Shown here: positions 52,532 to 62,566 of the stretch, piece by piece | Layout: each line of letters opens with the position of its first letter | Position numbering within the stretch: the stretch's first letter is position 1 | Origin: Marmoricola sp. Leaf446 | GTDB taxonomy: Bacteria; Actinomycetota; Actinomycetes; Propionibacteriales; Nocardioidaceae | Length of the DNA: 64,000 nucleotides | Direction of reading: 5' to 3' | Assembly (NCBI RefSeq): GCF_001424755.1 | Contig: NZ_LMRF01000003.1 | Span: forward strand, 104,178 to 168,177 | Translations under genes and position numbers: made by a program | Notes under the pieces: model-generated | Seen by the model: the letters and a program-made list of their open reading frames with translations, nothing else | Told to the model about the DNA's origin: nothing | Databases searched by the model: none

Positions 52532-53242
52532 ATGAGCACCCACATCGGCGCCGAGCCCGGCCAGATCGCCCCGACCGTCCTGCTGCCCGGCGACCCGCTT
52601 CGCTCGCGCTGGATCGCGCGGACCTTCCTCGACGACGCGGAGTGCCACAGCGAGGTGCGCGGGATGCTCGGCTACACCGGCACCTGGCGCGGGCAGCCGG
52701 TCTCGGTGCAGGGCTCGGGGATGGGCCAGCCCTCGATGTCGATCTACGTCAACGAGCTCCTCGACGACTACGACGTGCAGACCGTGGTGCGGGTCGGCTC
52801 GTGCGGCGCGCTCACCGAGCGGGTCGCGATCCGCGACCTCGTGATCGCCTCGGGCGCCTGCACCGACTCCTCGATGAACCGGCTGCGCTTCCACGGCCTC
52901 GACTACGCCCCGGTCGCCGACTTCGGCCTGCTGCGGGCGGCGTACGACGCGGCGCAGGCCCGCGACGACGTCACCGCCCACGTCGGGCTGATCCTGTCGG
53001 GCGACACGTTCTACAACCCCCGCCCCGAGCTGACCGCCCCGCTGGTCGAGCACGGCGTCCTGGCCGTCGAGATGGAGGCCAGCGCGCTCTACACCCTCGC
53101 CGCCGCGAAGGGCCGCCGGGCGCTGGCGATCTGCACCGTCAGCGACCACGTCGTCACCGGCGAGGCGACCACGTCCCAGGAGCGCGAGGAGACCTTCGGC
53201 GCCATGGTCGAGGTCGCGCTGGAGGCGGCGTTGGGCGGCTAG
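52532..53242 (+). CDS. deoD: Purine-nucleoside phosphorylase, DeoD type
   Basis: The 236-aa enzyme has LLPGDPLRSRWIA, VVRVGSCGALTERVAIRDLV, LAVEMEASALYTLAA, and the catalytic Asp in TVSDHVVTGE, matching the hexameric bacterial PNP. It performs phosphorolysis of purine nucleosides for salvage. TAGGTT lies 7 nt before the ATG without a ribosome site (leaderless). Its TAG stop overlaps the adnB stop on the other strand through a shared CTAG. Confidence 0.95.
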   Translation: MSTHIGAEPGQIAPTVLLPGDPLRSRWIARTFLDDAECHSEVRGMLGYTGTWRGQPVSVQGSGMGQPSMSIYVNELLDDYDVQTVVRVGSCGALTERVAIRDLVIASGACTDSSMNRLRFHGLDYAPVADFGLLRAAYDAAQARDDVTAHVGLILSGDTFYNPRPELTAPLVEHGVLAVEMEASALYTLAAAKGRRALAICTVSDHVVTGEATTSQEREETFGAMVEVALEAALGG

Positions 53243-56200
53243 CCCGGACGCACCAGCGCCTCGAGCGCGGCCCGGTCGGGCAGGTCGGGGGGACGCGCCG
53301 TCTCGCCCGAGCGCACGTAGTGGAACGCGGCGTCCACGTCCTCCAGCCGCGCGCCGACCAGGTCGGCCCACGCCAGGCGGTAGAGCGCGAGCTGCAGCGG
53401 GTCCTCGTCCTGGTGGCTGCTGGTCTTCCAGTCCACGACCAGCCAGCGGCCACCGGGCTCGGCGTACACCGCGTCGATGCGGCCGCGCACCACCTGGCCG
53501 CCCAGGACGAGCGAGAACGCCGCCTCGACGGCGTGGGGCACGCGGTCGGCGAAGGGGCCGGCCTCGAACCGGACCACCAGCTCGCGCAGGTCGTCCTCGT
53601 CGTCGATGCCGAGGTCGCCGCGGCCCGGGAGGTCGTCGGGGTCCAGCAGCGACTGCTGCCCGAAGCGGGCCTCGACCCAGGCGTGGAAGCGGGTGCCGAA
53701 GCGGGCCGCGGGCGACGGGCGACGCGGCATCGGCCGGGCCAGGTCGCGGGCGAACGACTCGGGGTCCTCGCGCAGCCGCACCACGGCCGTCGCGGAGAGG
53801 CTGCTGGGCAGGGGCACGTCGACCACCTCGGCGCGGTCGGCCCGGGCCTCGGTGAGCAGCCGGTCGATCTCGGCGTCCCAGTCGCCCACCCGGGCGGTCT
53901 CGACCATGTCGAGGTCGCGGTCGTCCCCGTCGGGGTCGCTGGCCCGCACCACCTCGGCGGCAGCCAGCCGCAGCGTGGCCTCGCGGCCGAGGCCGCTCAG
54001 CGGCCACGGCGAGGACCGGTCGACGTCGTCGTAGGGGTTGGGTGCGCCCTTCTCCGGCTTGTCGAGCCAGGTCACCTCCTCGCCCCAGGCCTCGACCTGC
54101 TCGCGCAGCCGCTGCTGGTAGGACGAGGGACCGTACGGCGTCGCGCGGGTGCCCCACAGGTGGGAGGTGACCGAGAGCCGCCTCGCGGCCCGGGTGAGGG
54201 CGACGTAGCCCAGGCGCAGCTCCTCCTCGGCGTCGTGGGCCCGCGTGGCCGCGCGGTAGGCGTCGAGCGCCGCCTTGTCGTGGCCGTGCAGCTGCGGCTG
54301 GTCGGCCGCGTCGCCGCGCAGCGGGGCGGGCAGCACCGCCGGCGAGGAGGTCCACAGCGTCCGCGAGCGGTTGGAGGGGAACCGCGTCTCGCACACGCCC
54401 ACCACGAACACCGAGTGCCACTCCAGCCCCTTGGAGCGGTGCACGGTGAGCAGCTTGACCGAGTCGGCCTCGGTCGGGGTGGCCACGTCGAGGCCGTTGC
54501 CCTGGTCGTCCTCGGCCGTGAGGTAGGCCAGCAGGGCGGGCAGGGTGACGTCGCCGTCGACGGCCTGGAACTCCGCCACCGCCTTGAGGAACAGGTCGAG
54601 GTTGTCGCGGCGCGCGGCCGCGGCCGGGCTCACCGCGGACGCGAGCTCGACGTCGACCCCCGTGGTGTCGACGATGCGGCGCACCACGTCGAGGATCGGC
54701 TCGCCCACGGCCGCGCGCAGCCCCCGCAGCTCGCCGGCCAGCAGGCCGAAGCGCTCCAGCGCCTCGGGCGAGTACGCCGCGTCGCCGGGGTCGGCGAGCG
54801 CGTCGGACAGCGCCGCCGCCTCGGCAGGGTCGATGCCGTCGGCGATCTCGGTCAGCTCGCGGGCGATCGAGACCGGCCCGTCGGCGCGGCCCCGCCGGCC
54901 GGCGATCTCGGTCGCCCGCTCCCCCAGGAGCCGCAGGTCGCGCGGTCCCACGGCCCACCGGGGGCCGGTGAGCAGGGTCAGCAGCGCCGGGTTGGCGGTG
55001 ACGTCGTGCAGCAGCGTCAGCACGGCCACGACCTCGGCCACCTCGGGCAGCCGGAGCAGCCCCGACAGCCCGACGATCTCGACGGGCACCCCTCCCGCGG
55101 TCAGCGCGTCGAAGACCGCCTCGGCGGTGGTGTTGTCCCGGGTCAGGACGCCGATGTCGGACCAGTCGACCCGGGTGCCGGACGCCCCGTCGGGGTCGTG
55201 GGTGGCCCGCACCTCCTCGAGCAGCCAGGCCAGCTCGGCGTCGGCCGTCTCGAAGACCTGGGTGGTCACACGGCCCTCGCGGTCGCCGGCGGGGACCAGC
55301 GGCGCGACGTCGGGCAGGGCGGCGTACAGCGGCTCGGCGAGGGTGTTGGCGACCTCGAGGATGCGGCGGTCCGAGCGCCGGTTGACCGTCAGCGGCAGCA
55401 CCGGCACCGGCCCGTCGACGGCCGGGAAGGTGGCCCCGAAGCCGAGGATGTTGGACACCGACGCACCCCGCCAGCCGTAGATCGCCTGGTTGGGGTCGCC
55501 CACCGCGGTGACGGCATGCCCCAGCCCGGCGGCGGGCGTCGGGCCGGAGAACAGCCGGGCCAGCATCTGCGCCTGGGCCACCGAGGTGTCCTGGTACTCG
55601 TCGAGCATCACGACCCGGAAGCGCGACCGCTCCAGCGCCCCGACCTCGGGCTGCTCCTGGGCCAGCCGGGCGCCCAGCGCGATCTGGTCGGCGAAGTCCA
55701 TCAGCCCGAGGTCGGCCTTGAGGCGACGGTAGGAGAGCACCAGCCCCATCAGGTCGGCGCGGCGGTCGATGGCCGAGACCGCCTTGGCCAGCGGCTCGAG
55801 GTAGGTCTTGCGGTTCTTCCCCGCGACCTCCTCCTCGTGCGCACGCACGAACCCCGCCCGGGCCTCGGCGTCGAGCGCGAGCACCTGGGCCGGGGCGACG
55901 AGGTGCTCGGTCATCGCCCCGTCGAGCGCGAGGAGGTTCTGGATCACCGTCGGCGGGTGGTCCGACAGCACCTGGACGTCGCCGGTGTAGCGCTCCACCG
56001 CGCGCGCGCCCAGCTGGAAGCGCGACGCGTCGGTGATGACGCGCGTGTCCGGCTCGTGGCCGATGCGCAGCCCGTGGTCGGCCAGCAGCGAGGCGGCGTA
56101 GGCGTTGTAGGTCACCACGGTCGGCTCGAGCGCGTCCTCGGGGTCCTCCCCCGGCGCGAGCGCGGCAGGGCGTACGTCGGGCCCGAGCACCCCGGCCACC

Positions 56201-56466
56201 ACGAGCGCGTCACGGATGCGCGAGCGCAGCTCGCTGGCCGCCTTGGTGGTGAACGTCAGGCCCAGCACCTCGTCGGGACGCACCTGGCCGGTCACGACGA
56301 GGTAGACCACCCGCGCCGCCATCAGCGTGGTCTTGCCCGACCCGGCCCCGGCGATGACCACGGCCGGGGCGAGCGGCGCCGAGATCGCCTGCCACTGCTG
56401 GGCGCTGACCTCGTAGTCGGCCCGCATCACCTCGCGCAGGTCGGCCGGGCTGTCGATCTGCCTCAC
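53239..56466 (-). CDS. adnB: AdnB-type helicase-nuclease
   Basis: The 1075-aa protein has an N-terminal UvrD-like motor (Walker A AGAGSGKT at 39-46; VMLDEYQDTSVAQ; GDPNQAIYGWRGAS; TVHRSKGLEWHSVFVVGV; GYVALTRA) and a C-terminal PD-(D/E)XK nuclease with VVRGRIDAVY and WLVVDWKTSSHQ. This is the AdnB architecture; AdnAB resects double-strand breaks in mycobacteria and relatives. The GTG overlaps the upstream adnA stop by 4 nt. Homolog of Rv3201c. Length is as expected. Confidence 0.92.
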   Translation of the reverse strand: MRQIDSPADLREVMRADYEVSAQQWQAISAPLAPAVVIAGAGSGKTTLMAARVVYLVVTGQVRPDEVLGLTFTTKAASELRSRIRDALVVAGVLGPDVRPAALAPGEDPEDALEPTVVTYNAYAASLLADHGLRIGHEPDTRVITDASRFQLGARAVERYTGDVQVLSDHPPTVIQNLLALDGAMTEHLVAPAQVLALDAEARAGFVRAHEEEVAGKNRKTYLEPLAKAVSAIDRRADLMGLVLSYRRLKADLGLMDFADQIALGARLAQEQPEVGALERSRFRVVMLDEYQDTSVAQAQMLARLFSGPTPAAGLGHAVTAVGDPNQAIYGWRGASVSNILGFGATFPAVDGPVPVLPLTVNRRSDRRILEVANTLAEPLYAALPDVAPLVPAGDREGRVTTQVFETADAELAWLLEEVRATHDPDGASGTRVDWSDIGVLTRDNTTAEAVFDALTAGGVPVEIVGLSGLLRLPEVAEVVAVLTLLHDVTANPALLTLLTGPRWAVGPRDLRLLGERATEIAGRRGRADGPVSIARELTEIADGIDPAEAAALSDALADPGDAAYSPEALERFGLLAGELRGLRAAVGEPILDVVRRIVDTTGVDVELASAVSPAAAARRDNLDLFLKAVAEFQAVDGDVTLPALLAYLTAEDDQGNGLDVATPTEADSVKLLTVHRSKGLEWHSVFVVGVCETRFPSNRSRTLWTSSPAVLPAPLRGDAADQPQLHGHDKAALDAYRAATRAHDAEEELRLGYVALTRAARRLSVTSHLWGTRATPYGPSSYQQRLREQVEAWGEEVTWLDKPEKGAPNPYDDVDRSSPWPLSGLGREATLRLAAAEVVRASDPDGDDRDLDMVETARVGDWDAEIDRLLTEARADRAEVVDVPLPSSLSATAVVRLREDPESFARDLARPMPRRPSPAARFGTRFHAWVEARFGQQSLLDPDDLPGRGDLGIDDEDDLRELVVRFEAGPFADRVPHAVEAAFSLVLGGQVVRGRIDAVYAEPGGRWLVVDWKTSSHQDEDPLQLALYRLAWADLVGARLEDVDAAFHYVRSGETARPPDLPDRAALEALVRPG

Positions 56467-59400
56467 TGCTGCACCACCGACCCGGCGCTCCGGGCCGGGC
56501 ACACCGGCACGAACGAGCAGTCGAGGCAGTGCGGCCCCGGCGTGGCCGGGAAGACCTCGGACCGCAGGTGGCCCGCGGCACGACCCAGCTCCTCGCGCAG
56601 CACGTCGCGCTCGGCCCCGCCCTCGGGCTGCACCGGCTGCTGCTGCACCACCGCGTCGGTGGACTCGTCGAGCCGGCCCAGCTGCACCAGCTCGGCGCCA
56701 CCGGCCCGCCCCGGGACGGGCAGCTCGTGGCCGGCGAGCAGCTCGTCGACGGCGCCGTGGTCCACGGCGTACTGGTAGAGGCCGAGCTGGCGGTGGCGCT
56801 CGACGGCCACCTTGCTGGGCACGGTGCGGCCGGTCTTGAGGTCGACCACGACGACGTGGCCGTCGGCGTCGACCTCGACCCGGTCGGCGTAGCCGGAGAT
56901 GCGGACGCGCTCGCCGTCGTCGAGCACCACGTCGGTCGCGAAGTGCGTCTCGGTGCCGAGCAGGCGCCGGGGGTTGTGGCGGTGCCACTGCAGGAACCGG
57001 CCCAGCGCGGCGCGCACCCGGGCGTGCTCGCGCTGCCGCGACCACGGGGTGCGGAACTCCAGCCGGTCCCACACCGCCTCGACGTGGGACATCAGCTCCT
57101 CGACGGCCTCGGGGTCGGCGGGCAGCTCACCGGTGGCGACCCGGTCGGCCAGCGCGTGCAGCAGCTGACCGAGGTTGGCCGACTGGTGCACCCGGTCGGT
57201 GCCGCCGGCCTCGCGCTGCAGGAACCACTGGGTCGGGCAGACCGCCATCGCGTCGAGCACGCTCGCGGAGACCGGCACCGGTCGCTCGGGGTCGCGCACC
57301 GGCTGCTCGGAGCGGCTGGCCGCGCGGGTGCCCCACCAGGTGGCGGGGTCGGCGGTCGGCACCAGCGGCCGGCCGCTGCCGGTGGTCTCGCGGGACAGCC
57401 GGGCGAGCCGGGTGGCGGCCGCGGCACGCAGCGCCGGGCTGGTCGCGGGGTCGGTGACGGTGCGGCGCAGCTCGCCCACGAGCCCGGCCATCGACAGCGG
57501 CCGCGGCGGCCGGCCCGTCACCCGCCGGGGCTCGAGCCCCAGCTCCTCGAGGAACCGGCTGGGCTGCTCGCCGTCGTCCTCGGGCGAGGCCACGGCCGTG
57601 ACGACCAGCCGCTCGCGGGCGCGGGTGCAGGCGACGTAGAACAGCCGGCGCTCCTCCACGAGCAGCTCCCGGCCGGTCAGCGGCGGGACCAGCTCGCCCG
57701 CCCCGATCCGGTCGGCCTGCAGCAGCGTGGTGCGGCGGCGCAGGTCGGGCCAGCCCTCGGCCTGGACGTGGGCGACCACCACCACGCGCCACTCCAGGCC
57801 CTTGGAGCGGTGGGCGGTCAGCAGCCGCACCGCCGAGCCCCGCACGCCCTGCTCGGCGAGGGTGTCGGCGGGCAGCTGCTGGGCGACCAGCGTGGCCACG
57901 AACGACTCCACGCCGTGGTGGTCGCGCTGCTCCTCGGCCCGTGCGGCGGCGGCGAAGAGCGCCACGACCGAGTCGAGGTCGCGGTGGGCGCGGCGCGCCG
58001 CCGCACCGCCGCCCTCGACCGCGCGGCGCAGCCGGCCGGGCCAGCTGGTGCCCGACCACAGCTCCCACAGCAGCTCCTCGGCGGAGGCCCCGGCCACGAG
58101 GTGGTCCTGGGCGCGGCGCAGCAGCTGGTGCAGCGCCCGGGTCCGCAGCACCTCGGGCCCCTCGGGCAGCCCGTCGAGGAACCCGGGCCGGAGCAGCGCC
58201 AGCCGCAGCAGCTCGCGCGAGGTGCGGGGACGTGCCGCGTCGGCGGGGGCGGGCTGCGCCACGGGCTCCCCGGCGAGCTCGTGGGCGAGGTCGGCCTCCA
58301 CCCGGTCCTCCAGCGCCAGCTTCTCGCGGCCGCGCAGCGCCCGCGCCAGGCGGCGCACGTCGCTCGCGTCGAGGCCGCCGAGCGGGCCGGTCAGCAGCGC
58401 CTCCACGCGCCCGGCGTCGAGGTGGCCGAGGTCGTCCGGGTCGTCCACGTCGAGGTGGAGCACCGCCCGGAGCGCGTCGAGCAGGGGGCGCACCGAGGGG
58501 TCGCGCACCAGCGGCACGTCGTCGCCCGCGACCTCGACGGGCACGCCGGCCGCGCCCAGGGACCGACGCAGCCCGGGGATGGAGCCGCGGCCCGAGCGGA
58601 CCAGCACGGCCATCTCGTGCCAGGGCACGCCGCCCTCGAGGTGGGCCCGACGGAGCAGGTCGGCGAGGTGCTCGCTCTCGGCGCGCTCGGTGTCGAAGGT
58701 CATCACCTCGACCCGACCGGCGACGGGCGCCTGGGCCACCGGGTGCAGGAACGCCTCGCGCGCCTGCTCGGGCAGCCCGCCGGGGAGCGGCAGCCGGTGG
58801 GCCACCCGCTGGGTCGCGGCCAGCACGCGCGGCCCGAACCGGCGGGTGGTGCCCAGGGCGACCACGTCGGCGGGCCGGCCGTCGGCACGCGGGAAGGCGT
58901 GCGGGAAGTCGAGGATGCCCCGCACGTCGGCGCCACGGAAGCCGTAGATGGACTGGTGCGGGTCGCCCACCACCGTCAGGTCGCGGCCGTCGCCCGCGAG
59001 GGCGCGCAGCAGCGCCACCTGGCCGGGGTCGGTGTCCTGGTACTCGTCGACGAAGACGTGCCGGAGCTGCTGGCGCAGCTCGGTCTGGTGCACCTGGGCC
59101 TCGAGGGTGGCCCGGCGGATCAGGTCGGCGTAGTCGGTGGCGCCGAGGTCGTCGAGGATCGTGAGGTACTGCTCGAGGAAGTGGCCCGCCGCGACCAGCT
59201 CGGGCAGGTCGTGCCGGCGGCCGAGGTCGGCGAGCTCGTCGCCGTCGAGGCCCTTCTCCCGGGCGCGGCCCAGGACCGCGGCCACCTCGTGGGCGAACCC
59301 GCGCGTCCCGGCGGCCCGGCGCAGCGACTCGGGCCAGCGCACCGACTCGGGCGTCTCCAGCAGCAGCTCGCGCAGCACGACGTCCTGCTCGGGGGCGCTG

Positions 59401-59795
59401 AGCAGGCGCAGCGGGCCGGCATAGAGCTCGGGCGGGGAGTAGCGGCGGATCAGGCCGTAGGCGAAGGAGTGGAAGGTCGAGCACATCGTGGTGGCGGTGG
59501 TCCGGCCCAGCCGGGCGGTCACGCGGTCGCGCAGCTGCTCGACGGCCTTGCGGCTGAAGGTCAGCGCCAGCACCGAGGACGGGTCGGCCCCGCCGCGCTC
59601 GACGCGGTCGACGATCGCCTCGACGAGGGTCGTGGTCTTGCCGGTGCCCGGACCGGCGAGCACGAGCAGCGGCCCCCCGGCGTGGTCGACCACCGAGCGC
59701 TGCGCGGCGTCGAGCGGCGGCGGGGCGGTCGACGCGGCGGCCGGGAGGGCGAGGCGGTAGCGCGGGGAGCGCGGGGAGCGGGCCTCGGGTCTCAC
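56463..59795 (-). CDS. adnA: AdnA-type helicase-nuclease
   Basis: About 1110 aa. Motor: AGPGTGKT (47-54), TFSRKAVEQLRDRV, HVFVDEYQDTDPGQ, GDPHQSIYGFRGAD, TAHRSKGLEWRVVVVAHVQ, VACTRAR. C-terminal nuclease: VRISGYADRVEVD and VVVVDLKTGRTVPSK. Cysteines in AVCPTQWF and HCLDCSFVPVCPA frame the nuclease and probably hold an iron-sulfur cluster. Homolog of Rv3202c. The start is likely the GTG at 59793-59795; a TTG four codons earlier is possible; neither has a good ribosome site. It is the first gene of the adnAB pair. Confidence 0.92.
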   Translation of the reverse strand: MRPEARSPRSPRYRLALPAAASTAPPPLDAAQRSVVDHAGGPLLVLAGPGTGKTTTLVEAIVDRVERGGADPSSVLALTFSRKAVEQLRDRVTARLGRTTATTMCSTFHSFAYGLIRRYSPPELYAGPLRLLSAPEQDVVLRELLLETPESVRWPESLRRAAGTRGFAHEVAAVLGRAREKGLDGDELADLGRRHDLPELVAAGHFLEQYLTILDDLGATDYADLIRRATLEAQVHQTELRQQLRHVFVDEYQDTDPGQVALLRALAGDGRDLTVVGDPHQSIYGFRGADVRGILDFPHAFPRADGRPADVVALGTTRRFGPRVLAATQRVAHRLPLPGGLPEQAREAFLHPVAQAPVAGRVEVMTFDTERAESEHLADLLRRAHLEGGVPWHEMAVLVRSGRGSIPGLRRSLGAAGVPVEVAGDDVPLVRDPSVRPLLDALRAVLHLDVDDPDDLGHLDAGRVEALLTGPLGGLDASDVRRLARALRGREKLALEDRVEADLAHELAGEPVAQPAPADAARPRTSRELLRLALLRPGFLDGLPEGPEVLRTRALHQLLRRAQDHLVAGASAEELLWELWSGTSWPGRLRRAVEGGGAAARRAHRDLDSVVALFAAAARAEEQRDHHGVESFVATLVAQQLPADTLAEQGVRGSAVRLLTAHRSKGLEWRVVVVAHVQAEGWPDLRRRTTLLQADRIGAGELVPPLTGRELLVEERRLFYVACTRARERLVVTAVASPEDDGEQPSRFLEELGLEPRRVTGRPPRPLSMAGLVGELRRTVTDPATSPALRAAAATRLARLSRETTGSGRPLVPTADPATWWGTRAASRSEQPVRDPERPVPVSASVLDAMAVCPTQWFLQREAGGTDRVHQSANLGQLLHALADRVATGELPADPEAVEELMSHVEAVWDRLEFRTPWSRQREHARVRAALGRFLQWHRHNPRRLLGTETHFATDVVLDDGERVRISGYADRVEVDADGHVVVVDLKTGRTVPSKVAVERHRQLGLYQYAVDHGAVDELLAGHELPVPGRAGGAELVQLGRLDESTDAVVQQQPVQPEGGAERDVLREELGRAAGHLRSEVFPATPGPHCLDCSFVPVCPARSAGSVVQQ

Positions 59796-59832
59796 CAGGA
59801 CACCCAAACACCCGCCACCGACAACGGGCCGC

Positions 59833-60156
59833 TCAGGGCCCCGGCGTCCCGTCGGCCGGGTGCCAGAAGGCCCGCGGCATGTCGACGCGCCCGCTGGGAC
59901 GCAGCGCCGTGCCCTCCTCGAGGTACGCCGCCCGCGCCTCGTCGCCGTGCGAGGGAGGCAGCGACCCGTCGGCCCGCACGACGCGCCACCAGGGCACCCC
60001 GCCGCCCTGCTGCGACATCACCCGGCCCACCGAGCGGGGGCCGCGCCGCCGCGGGTCGGCGAGGTGCTCGGCGATCGCGCCGTACGTCGTGACGCGACCG
60101 CGCGGGACGTGCTCGACCACCGACAGCACGCGCTCGACGTAGTCCTCGGGATCCAC
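59833..60156 (-). CDS. Alkyltransferase-like protein (ATL)
   Basis: The 107-aa protein resembles the DNA-binding domain of O6-alkylguanine alkyltransferase: VPRGRVTTYGAIAEHL, RSVGRVMSQQ, and at the active-site position GGVPWWRVVRADG, where Trp replaces the alkyl-accepting Cys of PCHRV. ATL proteins bind alkylated guanine without transferring the group and hand the lesion to nucleotide excision repair. GTG start with GGGAGGA upstream. Rv3204 occupies the matching place next to adnAB. Confidence 0.88.
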   Translation of the reverse strand: MDPEDYVERVLSVVEHVPRGRVTTYGAIAEHLADPRRRGPRSVGRVMSQQGGGVPWWRVVRADGSLPPSHGDEARAAYLEEGTALRPSGRVDMPRAFWHPADGTPGP

Positions 60157-60357
60157 GCGCCGATCCTCCCGCGCACGGTGCTCGGACGCGGCACGAGGGC
60201 GACGCCACGCCCCCTGTGCGCGTCGTCGCCCCCGCTGTTCCCCGGTGCCCGCCTCGGGCGGGCCGGGGGTCTGGGCGGACCGGCCCCGGCGTCGAACGCC
60301 TGGGTGCCGGGCGTGATGCAGGTCACAACGCACCGGGGCCGAGAAGGTCACGCACGA

Positions 60358-60390
60358 CGACGGCCCGCCCCCGGTGGGGGCGGGCCGTCG
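60358..60390 (-). terminator. Terminator after moeZ
   Basis: Perfect 15-bp arms CGACGGCCCGCCCCC and GGGGGCGGGCCGTCG with a 3-nt loop, 27 nt beyond the moeZ stop at 60417. The 60157-60357 stretch between it and the ATL gene holds no evident gene. Confidence 0.85.
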
Positions 60391-60416
60391 GCTCGTGCTG
60401 TCGGCGCTCGGGTGCG

Positions 60417-61619
60417 TCAGTAGGACGGCTGCGAGGGGTCGATCTGGTTGACCCACGCGACCACGCCGCCACCCACGTGGACGGCGTCGTCGTAGCCCGC
60501 GCCCTTGAGGACGGCCAGCGCCTCGGCCGAGCGGACGCCGGACTTGCAGTGCAGCACCACGGGCTTGTCCTGACCGAGCTGGTCGAAGACGTTGCCGTTG
60601 AGGAACTCGCCCTTGGGGATGAGCACCGAGCCGGGGATCCGGTTGATCTCGTACTCGTTCTGCTCGCGGACGTCGACGAGGGTGAAGTCGCGGCTGCCCT
60701 CCTCGCGCTCCTTGAGCATGTGCTCCAGCGTCGTGACCGAGATCGTCGAGCCGGCGGCGGCGTCGGCGGCCTCGTCGGAGACCGCACCGCAGAAGGACTC
60801 GTAGTCGATGAGCTCGGTGACGTCGGCGTTGGGGCCGCACAGCCGGCAGTTGGGGTCCTTGCGGACCTTGAGCGTGCGCCACTCCAGCTCGAGGGCGTCG
60901 TAGATGACCAGCTTGCCGACGGCCGGGTCGCCGATGCCGGCGAGCAGCTTGATGGCCTCGTTGACCTGGATCGAGCCGATGCTCGCGCACAGCACGCCCA
61001 GCACGCCGCCCTCGGCGCAGCTCGGGACCATGCCCGGCGGCGGGGGCTCGGGGTAGAGGCAGCGGTAGCAGGGGGCGTCCGCACCCTCGAGCGTCGGCCA
61101 GAACACGCTGGCCTGACCGTCGAAGCGGTAGATCGAGCCCCAGACGTAGGGCTTGTTCAGGAAGTACGCCGCGTCGTTGACCATGTAGCGGGTCGCGAAG
61201 TTGTCGGTGCCGTCGACGATCAGGTCGTACTGGGCGAAGATCTCCAGCACGTTGTCGTTGTCGAGACGCTCGTCGTGCACGACGACCTCGACCAGCGGGT
61301 TGGTCTCGGCGATCGACTCCTTGGCCGAGACCGCCTTGGACTTTCCGATGTCGGACTGGCCGTGGATGATCTGGCGCTGCAGGTTGGACTCGTCGACCTC
61401 GTCGAACTCCGCGATGCCGAGCGTGCCGACGCCGGCCGCGGCCAGGTAGAGCAGCGCGGGGCTGCCGAGCCCGCCGGCACCGATGACGAGCACCTTGGCG
61501 TTCTTGAGGCGCTTCTGCCCGGTCATGCCGACGTCGGGGATGATGAGGTGGCGGCTGTAGCGGCGTACCTCGTCGATGGTCAGCTCGGTGGCCGGCTCGA
61601 CCAGCGCGGGAAGGGACAC
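60417..61619 (-). CDS. moeZ: Adenylyltransferase/sulfurtransferase MoeZ
   Basis: The 400-aa protein has a ThiF/MoeB domain (GAGGLG at 47-52, DLIVDGTDNFATRYMVND, zinc CxxC pairs at Cys184/187 and Cys258/261) and a C-terminal rhodanese domain (VVLHCKSGVRSAEAL, active Cys358). It adenylates and thiocarboxylates ubiquitin-like sulfur carriers for molybdopterin, thiamine or cysteine synthesis, and so pairs with moaE at 34.5 kb. The GTG at 61617-61619 has CGAGGAGAA upstream. Confidence 0.95.
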   Translation of the reverse strand: MSLPALVEPATELTIDEVRRYSRHLIIPDVGMTGQKRLKNAKVLVIGAGGLGSPALLYLAAAGVGTLGIAEFDEVDESNLQRQIIHGQSDIGKSKAVSAKESIAETNPLVEVVVHDERLDNDNVLEIFAQYDLIVDGTDNFATRYMVNDAAYFLNKPYVWGSIYRFDGQASVFWPTLEGADAPCYRCLYPEPPPPGMVPSCAEGGVLGVLCASIGSIQVNEAIKLLAGIGDPAVGKLVIYDALELEWRTLKVRKDPNCRLCGPNADVTELIDYESFCGAVSDEAADAAAGSTISVTTLEHMLKEREEGSRDFTLVDVREQNEYEINRIPGSVLIPKGEFLNGNVFDQLGQDKPVVLHCKSGVRSAEALAVLKGAGYDDAVHVGGGVVAWVNQIDPSQPSY

Positions 61620-61805
61620 GACGACTTCTCCTCGGGTTTGCGGGGATGCTGCGGTGCACAACGCGGCACCGTGCGTGGCTGTTCCCGCCGGCGCCGTCGC
61701 TCCATGGTCCCTCGCGGGCCCCGCCGGTCCGGCCGTGCCCGCCATCCGGACGCCCCCCGCGGCTGCTGCCCGGTCACGGGCGAGGCTGCTTGTAGGCTTC
61801 GCCGG

Positions 61806-62474
61806 GTGAGCAGGATCGAGGAGTCTCGGCGCGACCCGCGGGAAGGCACCCTCCCGGGTGCCGCACCCACCGGACGCGGGGTGCGACTGCCCCGGCGTGC
61901 CCGGCGCGCGCAGCTGCTCACCGCCGCGCGCGAGGTCTTCGTCGCGCAGGGCTACCACGCCGCCGCGATGGACGACATCGCCGAGCGTGCCGGCGTCTCC
62001 AAGCCGGTGCTCTACCAGCACTTCCCCGGCAAGCTCGACCTCTACCTCGCGCTGCTCGACGAGTCGTGCGACCAGATGATCAACGCCGCCGCCGCCGCGC
62101 TGGAGTCCACCGACGACAACAAGCAGCGCGTCATCGCCACGATGCACGCGTTCTACCAGTACGTCGCCGGCGCCGAGGGCGCGTTCCGCCTGGTCTTCGA
62201 GTCCGACCTCACCAACGAGCCCGCCGTGCGGGCACGCGTGGACCGCGTCACCACCGAGTGCGCCAAGCTGATCGCCCACGTCATCCGCGACGACACCGGC
62301 CTGCCCGCCGAGCAGTCCCAGCTGCTCGCCGTGTCCCTGGTCGGAATGGGCCAGGTCAGCGCACGGTTCTGGCTGCAGGAGACCGGCACCATCCCCCAGG
62401 GCGACGCCGCCCGCCTGGTGGCCGGCCTCGCCTGGCGCGGCATCGGCGGCTACCCCCGCACCGACGAGCGCTGA
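61806..62474 (+). CDS. TetR family transcriptional regulator
   Basis: The 222-aa protein has an N-terminal extension of about 30 residues and then the TetR helix-turn-helix: RRAQLLTAAREVFVAQGYHA, MDDIAERAGVSKPVLYQHFP, GKLDLYLALLDE. The ligand-binding half is typical in length. It matches the regulator at Rv3208 next to TB9.4. TAGGCT lies 7 nt before the GTG with no ribosome site, consistent with a leaderless start. Ligand and targets unknown. Confidence 0.9.
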   Translation: MSRIEESRRDPREGTLPGAAPTGRGVRLPRRARRAQLLTAAREVFVAQGYHAAAMDDIAERAGVSKPVLYQHFPGKLDLYLALLDESCDQMINAAAAALESTDDNKQRVIATMHAFYQYVAGAEGAFRLVFESDLTNEPAVRARVDRVTTECAKLIAHVIRDDTGLPAEQSQLLAVSLVGMGQVSARFWLQETGTIPQGDAARLVAGLAWRGIGGYPRTDER

Positions 62475-62566
62475 TCCACCGCGCGCGCCCGGCACGCCCG
62501 GCCGGCCGCACACGCTCGGCCCCACCCACCCCGGCACCGTCCGCACTACACGAGGAGGCCCTCCGC

